From: CAZQYC01 sp043746555
Lineage (GTDB): Bacteria; Pseudomonadota; Gammaproteobacteria; Steroidobacterales; Steroidobacteraceae
DNA length: 18,495 nucleotides
NCBI GenBank assembly: GCA_043746555.1
Contig: JAYTQU010000320.1
Location: 1 to 18,495 of the forward strand
Direction: 5' to 3'
Shown: positions 15,115 through 18,495 of the stretch, piece by piece
Position numbering within the stretch: position 1 is the first letter of the stretch
How the letters are laid out: each line of letters opens with the position of its first letter
Position numbers and translations under genes: made by a program
The notes under the pieces: generated by a model
Seen by the model: the letters and a program-made list of their open reading frames with translations, nothing else
Told to the model about the DNA's origin: nothing
The model's database searches: none

Positions 15115-15545
15115 CTTGAAACTTCCAGTGGCCGAAGCGCTGACGCGATATGGCGCTCAAATAGCGGTGAAGGGTGTATTAGCCCGGTTAGGGTTTATGA
15201 CGCGGGCCGATGTCGAAAGGTTGCAACGATAATTCAATTGCATCAAATTCGTCGAAACCGAACTTGGTGCGAATGTCCGTATCAGCAGTGCTGAATTCGG
15301 CGCCGCCGATGTGCAGCTCTCTTTTCCTGCCGAGCCGATCGCAACTTATGAATTTCAGGGCGACACTCACCTGCGTCTGAGCGAGTGGTTGTATCGCTTG
15401 CTTTAACGTCCAGCTTACGCACGTGTGCTAGAAATAAAGTGACGACAACGCGTTTGCGAAGGTTTAGCGTGCATTGACCTGACGCGCCGACCAGCGCACC
15501 ATCGCCTTTTGTTTTTGGCGCGTTTCGATCTTTCGAGGGTGCAGC
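15115..15545. other. Gene-poor stretch between the divergent RND operon and the molybdenum hydroxylase
   Basis: About 430 bp should contain the promoters of both divergent units. I do not see convincing paired -35/-10 boxes on either strand. A TTGACC at 15474-15479 could be a -35 for the plus-strand gene but has no good -10 at 17 bp. Positions 15116-15406 contain a coding-looking plus-strand frame with one internal stop (described separately). No tRNA or strong terminator is seen. A weak CGCC/GGCG stem around a T-rich loop lies near 15503-15520. Confidence 0.5.
15116..15406 (+). pseudogene. Possible decayed small gene: frame with one in-frame TAA (uncertain)
   Basis: Starting from TTG 15116 (AGG at 15107-15109, spacing 6) a frame gives 38 residues, MKLPVAEALTRYGAQIAVKG then VLARLGFMTRADVERLQR. 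It meets TAA at 15230-15232, then stays open in the same frame for 57 more codons (FNCIKFVETELGANVRISS through LRLSEWLYRLL) to TAA at 15404-15406. The second part has no ATG, GTG or TTG near its beginning. An ATC at 15242 sits where a start such as MKFVETELGANV could once have been. Both parts look protein-like in composition, but I recognise no family. The first part's TRADVERL is vaguely like the coiled-coil lead-in of phasins. It could be a single broken gene, two fragments, or chance. Confidence 0.25.
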
Positions 15546-17819
15546 ATGAATACGGTCACAGTAAGTCGCACGATGGCGCTCGATCACGAACACATGGCGG
15601 CAGCTCTCGTTCCGGGCACGCCGCGAAAATTCGATCGTCGCTCGTTTCTGAAACTCACGACTCTTGGTTGCGGCGGATTCGCGTTGGCGATGTATCTGCC
15701 CGACGGCGAAGCAAACGCCATTGTCGGGACCAATGACGCGGAACGGTTCGCACAGCTTAATGCGTTCATCAACATTGCGGCCGATGGACGCATTACGATC
15801 TATGCCGGTAATCCCGACATGGGGCAGGGAGTAAAAACGTCGATCCCGATGATTGCGGCGGAAGAACTCGGCGCGAAATGGAGCGATGTCACGGTTGTGC
15901 AAGCGCCGATCAACCGCGCTTTATATGGAGAACAGCGCGCCGGCGGATCGACCACCACGCCGCGCTGCTTCGATCAAATGCGTCGCATCGGCGCCGCAGC
16001 GCGTGAGATGTTGATCGGTGCGGCAGCCAACATGCTCAACGTGCCGGCGAGCGAATGCAAAACAAGCGATAGTCAGGTCGTTCACGCGCCTTCCGGACGC
16101 AAGTTGGCGTTCGCACAAGTCGCACCGGCCGCCGCAAAACAACCCGTACCGTCCGTAAGTTCACTGAAGTTCAAAAACCGTAAAGACTACGTGTTGTTGG
16201 GAACGGCGGTGAGCGGCGTCGACAATCCCGCCATCGTTACCGGCCAACCGCTGTTCGGTATCGACACGCAAGTGTCAGGGATGCTGCATGCCGCCTATCA
16301 GAAATGTCCGCGCGTTTACGGCAAAGTGAAAAGCGCAAATCTCGCGGCGATCAGATCGCTGCCCGGCATCGTCGATGCGTTCGTGTTGGCGGGCAACGGC
16401 GAGAAGAACGGTTTGTTGTCCGGCGTCGCAATTGTCGGCAAATCCACTTGGGCGGTGTTCAGCGCGAAGAAGAAACTTAAAATAGATTGGGATGAGTCGC
16501 AAGCTTCTCGCGATAGTTGGACGCATCTGGTCAAGCAAGCCGAATCGCTGATCGACCGGCAAGGCGACACGGTGGTGAAGCGTAGCGGCGATGTCGACGC
16601 GCAATTTACCGATCGCGATAACAAAACGATTACTGGTTTTTATACTTATCCCTTTGTCTATCACGCGTGCTTGGAGCCGATGAATTGCACGGCGCATTTC
16701 CGTTCGGGACCAATGCCGACGCTTGAAGTTTGGGTGCCTTCGCAAGCGCCGGGCCGCATCATTCCGATGGCGAAGGAAATGTTCGGCGTTGCAGCAGAAA
16801 ATGTCACGATCCATTTGACTCGACTCGGCGGCGGATTCGGTCGACGCGGTAGTTTGGAATTCGTGTGCGAGGCGGTGGCGATTTCGCAGCGAGTCGGCGC
16901 TCCGGTGAAACTCACGTGGACACGAGAAGACGATTTGGAGAACGACTACTTTCGCGTCGGGGGATTTCAATCGCTGAAAGGCGCGGTGAACAAGGACGGC
17001 AAATTGGTGGCATGGGATCAACATCTCATTGGGATGAGCCACCACGGCGAACCCGCGAACGGCGTGTATTTCAGTGAGACGGAATTTCCGATGCTGAATG
17101 TCGACAACGTGCGTGGCACACGCACCCTGTTGCCGATCAAGACGCCGACCGGACCGTGGCGTGCTCCGGGTGCGAATACGATGAGTTGGCCGGTGCAGAG
17201 TTTTATTCATGAGCTAGCTCACGCAGCGGGACGCGATCATCTCGAGTTCTTACTGGAGATCATGGGCGATCCGCGTTGGTTTGAACCGAACAATGTGCGC
17301 TCGCTCAATACCGGCCGCGCTGCCGCAGTCATCAAATTGGCAGCTGCAAAAGCCGGTTGGGGGAAAACGTTACCCAAGGGTCGCGGGTTGGGATTGTCGT
17401 TTCACTTCTGTCATGCCGCGCATGTTGCGGAAGTGGCGGAAGTGAGTGTCGATGCGAACAATAAAGTGACTGTGCATCGGATAACTGCCGCAGTCGATAT
17501 CGGTCCAGTCATCAATATGAGCGGCGCGACGGCGCAGGTTGAAGGTGCAATCATCGATGGTCTTAGCACAATGCTGGGTCTTGAAATCACAATGGAAGAC
17601 GGCCGCATGCAGCAATCCAATTTTCACAACTATCGAATGCTTAGAATCGCGAATGCTCCTCAAGTGGACGTGCATTTTATTCAAAACGACTTTGCTCCGA
17701 CGGGTATCGGGGAACCGGCGCTGCCGCCGCTGGCTCCCGCGATTGGGAATGCAATTTTTGCCGCGACCGGTCATCGTATTCGTACGATGCCGATCAGCAA
17801 AGAAGGGTTTTCGATTTGA
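15546..17819 (+). CDS. Xanthine dehydrogenase-family molybdopterin-binding subunit (isoquinoline 1-oxidoreductase beta-like), Tat-exported
   Basis: 757 aa, the length of IorB-type large subunits. The family hydroxylates N-heterocycles or aldehydes with water at a molybdenum cofactor. A twin-arginine signal, FDRRSFLKLTTLGCGGFALAM (R31 R32), predicts export of the folded, cofactor-loaded protein to the periplasm. Moco-binding and active-site segments: GNPDMGQGVKTSIPMIAAEE near 88-107, GGGFGRR at 428-434, TGPWRAPGANTMSWPVQSF, and GIGEPALPPLAPAIGNAIFAATG with the catalytic glutamate at about E723. The typical partner, a roughly 150-aa protein with two 2Fe-2S clusters, is not encoded upstream or immediately downstream, so electron transfer must use a partner from elsewhere or an alternative acceptor. 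The metallo-beta-lactamase gene follows after 61 bp and may be cotranscribed. The substrate is unknown. Retinal- or nicotine-type hydroxylases are equally possible readings. Confidence 0.9.
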   Translation: MNTVTVSRTMALDHEHMAAALVPGTPRKFDRRSFLKLTTLGCGGFALAMYLPDGEANAIVGTNDAERFAQLNAFINIAADGRITIYAGNPDMGQGVKTSIPMIAAEELGAKWSDVTVVQAPINRALYGEQRAGGSTTTPRCFDQMRRIGAAAREMLIGAAANMLNVPASECKTSDSQVVHAPSGRKLAFAQVAPAAAKQPVPSVSSLKFKNRKDYVLLGTAVSGVDNPAIVTGQPLFGIDTQVSGMLHAAYQKCPRVYGKVKSANLAAIRSLPGIVDAFVLAGNGEKNGLLSGVAIVGKSTWAVFSAKKKLKIDWDESQASRDSWTHLVKQAESLIDRQGDTVVKRSGDVDAQFTDRDNKTITGFYTYPFVYHACLEPMNCTAHFRSGPMPTLEVWVPSQAPGRIIPMAKEMFGVAAENVTIHLTRLGGGFGRRGSLEFVCEAVAISQRVGAPVKLTWTREDDLENDYFRVGGFQSLKGAVNKDGKLVAWDQHLIGMSHHGEPANGVYFSETEFPMLNVDNVRGTRTLLPIKTPTGPWRAPGANTMSWPVQSFIHELAHAAGRDHLEFLLEIMGDPRWFEPNNVRSLNTGRAAAVIKLAAAKAGWGKTLPKGRGLGLSFHFCHAAHVAEVAEVSVDANNKVTVHRITAAVDIGPVINMSGATAQVEGAIIDGLSTMLGLEITMEDGRMQQSNFHNYRMLRIANAPQVDVHFIQNDFAPTGIGEPALPPLAPAIGNAIFAATGHRIRTMPISKEGFSI

Positions 17820-17866
17820 GGCGAATATCATTGCGCGCTGCGGTCGTTTTAATTTAGTCAATCTAG

Positions 17867-17874
17867 AAGGGGAG
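17867..17874 (+). promoter_or_regulatory. Strong Shine-Dalgarno for the metallo-beta-lactamase gene
   Basis: AAGGGGAG lies 6 nt before ATG 17881 in the 61-bp space after the hydroxylase gene. It is the best ribosome-binding site in the window. No clear terminator or promoter is seen in the same gap. Confidence 0.7.
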
Positions 17875-17880
17875 TCGAAC

Positions 17881-18495
17881 ATGAAGAGATCGATGTTGTT
17901 GATCGTGGGATTGTTATTCACGGCCGGCGCATTTGCACAATCCGCGCCGGAAGTAACACTGACGCGTCTTGACTGCGGAGTATCGCCCGCGCCATCCGAT
18001 GTGGCGCGTTTTTCGGATACGTTTGCATACAAGGATTTCAAAGTGCAGCTCACCTTTAGCTGCTATTTGATCAAGCATGGCGACGACTACATGATTTGGG
18101 ACGCCGGTAATCCGATTGGCTCGCCGACGGTGAAGACACCGATAGTCGATCAACTTGCACAACTCAAAATCAAGCCCGAGCAAATCAAGTATCTAGCGAT
18201 CAGTCACTATCACGCCGATCACACCGGTCAAGCACCGTCATTTCCAAAATCAATTTTGCTTATCGGCAAAGGCGATTGGGATGTTTTGACTGCGCCGACG
18301 CCAATTCAGATGGCCAATCCCGCGCCGTTTGCAAATTGGATTAGCGGCGGCGGTAAAGTCGAAGCCGTTCCCGTCGACAAAGATATTTTCGGCGACGGTA
18401 CCGTTGTGATGCTTAACATGCCCGGCCACACGCCGGGTCATCACAGTTTGTTGGTGAGACTCAAAGAAATGGGCAACGTGCTGATCAGCGGCGAC
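17881..18495 (+). CDS. Secreted metallo-beta-lactamase-fold hydrolase, N-acyl-homoserine lactonase-like (partial, C-terminus cut)
   Basis: 205 residues are visible before the right edge. The N-terminus MKRSMLLIVGLLFTAGAFAQS is a Sec signal peptide with likely cleavage after AFA (A19). The zinc-binding motif SHYHADHTG gives H109, H111, D113 and H114. PGHTPGHHS gives H183, and the bridging aspartate is D205 in the SGD at the very end, so the di-zinc site is complete as far as visible. The order and spacing, and the TPGHTPGHxS wording, resemble AHL lactonases (AiiA-like) more than class B beta-lactamases. The likely reaction is hydrolysis of a lactone or other ester in the periplasm. Quorum-signal degradation is an inference, and lactonase activity on other substrates is equally possible. 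It follows the hydroxylase gene by 61 bp on the same strand and has its own strong SD. Confidence 0.85.
   Translation, partial: MKRSMLLIVGLLFTAGAFAQSAPEVTLTRLDCGVSPAPSDVARFSDTFAYKDFKVQLTFSCYLIKHGDDYMIWDAGNPIGSPTVKTPIVDQLAQLKIKPEQIKYLAISHYHADHTGQAPSFPKSILLIGKGDWDVLTAPTPIQMANPAPFANWISGGGKVEAVPVDKDIFGDGTVVMLNMPGHTPGHHSLLVRLKEMGNVLISGD

Noticed and set aside
16275..17210. 311-codon open frame on the minus strand opposite the molybdenum hydroxylase
   Set aside because: Shadow of a well-supported gene; Arg/His-rich with no recognisable motif.
1..18495. CRISPR array, prophage, transposon or integron
   Set aside because: No regularly spaced repeats, transposase, integrase or terminal inverted repeats were seen. 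The genes are of core-genome type.

Overview
The window reads as ordinary chromosomal DNA from a Gram-negative gammaproteobacterium. The evidence is an RND efflux pump with a periplasmic adaptor, a Tat-exported molybdenum hydroxylase, an RluE-type pseudouridine synthase, and a uvrC-pgsA pair. GC content looks moderate (mid-50s percent by eye). The class II DAHP synthase, the divergent lysR/aceBA arrangement and the TGATGGGTGATG-type intergenic words suggest a Xanthomonadales (Lysobacterales)-like lineage. That placement is inference from gene content, not proof. No rRNA, tRNA, CRISPR array, prophage or insertion sequence was seen.

Layout. Positions 1-955 (minus, cut at the left edge) hold a saccharopine-dehydrogenase-family oxidoreductase. 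It is divergent from a class II DAHP synthase (1045-2412, plus), the entry enzyme of aromatic amino acid synthesis. Converging on that gene is a minus-strand pair, a LysR regulator (3891-2977) followed by an RluE-like 23S rRNA pseudouridine synthase (2980-2438), with overlapping stop and start codons (ATGA). The LysR gene is divergent from the glyoxylate-shunt operon, malate synthase (aceB, 4040-5629) and isocitrate lyase (aceA, 5669-6946). A textbook-shaped LysR box (ATAT-N7-ATAT, T-N11-A) lies in the space between them.

Next come DNA repair and membrane genes, all plus: a family 5-type iron-sulfur uracil-DNA glycosylase (7071-7739), uvrC (7817-9628), pgsA (9632-10240) and a rhomboid intramembrane protease (10237-10839). 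The last three are packed with a 3-nt gap and then a GTGA overlap. The rhomboid gene runs tail-to-tail, with a 21-bp overlap, into a two-gene RND efflux operon on the minus strand: adaptor 15114-13951, then HAE1-type pump 13941-10819. No outer-membrane channel gene is present, so the pump presumably borrows a TolC-like protein encoded elsewhere.

After a gene-poor stretch of about 430 bp with a possible decayed small ORF, the right end carries two plus-strand genes for exported proteins. One is a Tat-dependent molybdopterin-binding hydroxylase large subunit (15546-17819) with no adjacent 2Fe-2S subunit. The other is a signal-peptide-bearing metallo-beta-lactamase-fold enzyme resembling N-acyl-homoserine lactonases (17881 to the right edge, cut).

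Nothing here amounts to a clearly new biological system. The items most worth checking are the LysR/RluE translational coupling, the likely leaderless start of uvrC, the perfect 12-bp hairpin in front of the uracil-DNA glycosylase, the in-frame-stop ORF at 15116-15406, and the orphan molybdenum hydroxylase beside a lactonase-like enzyme.
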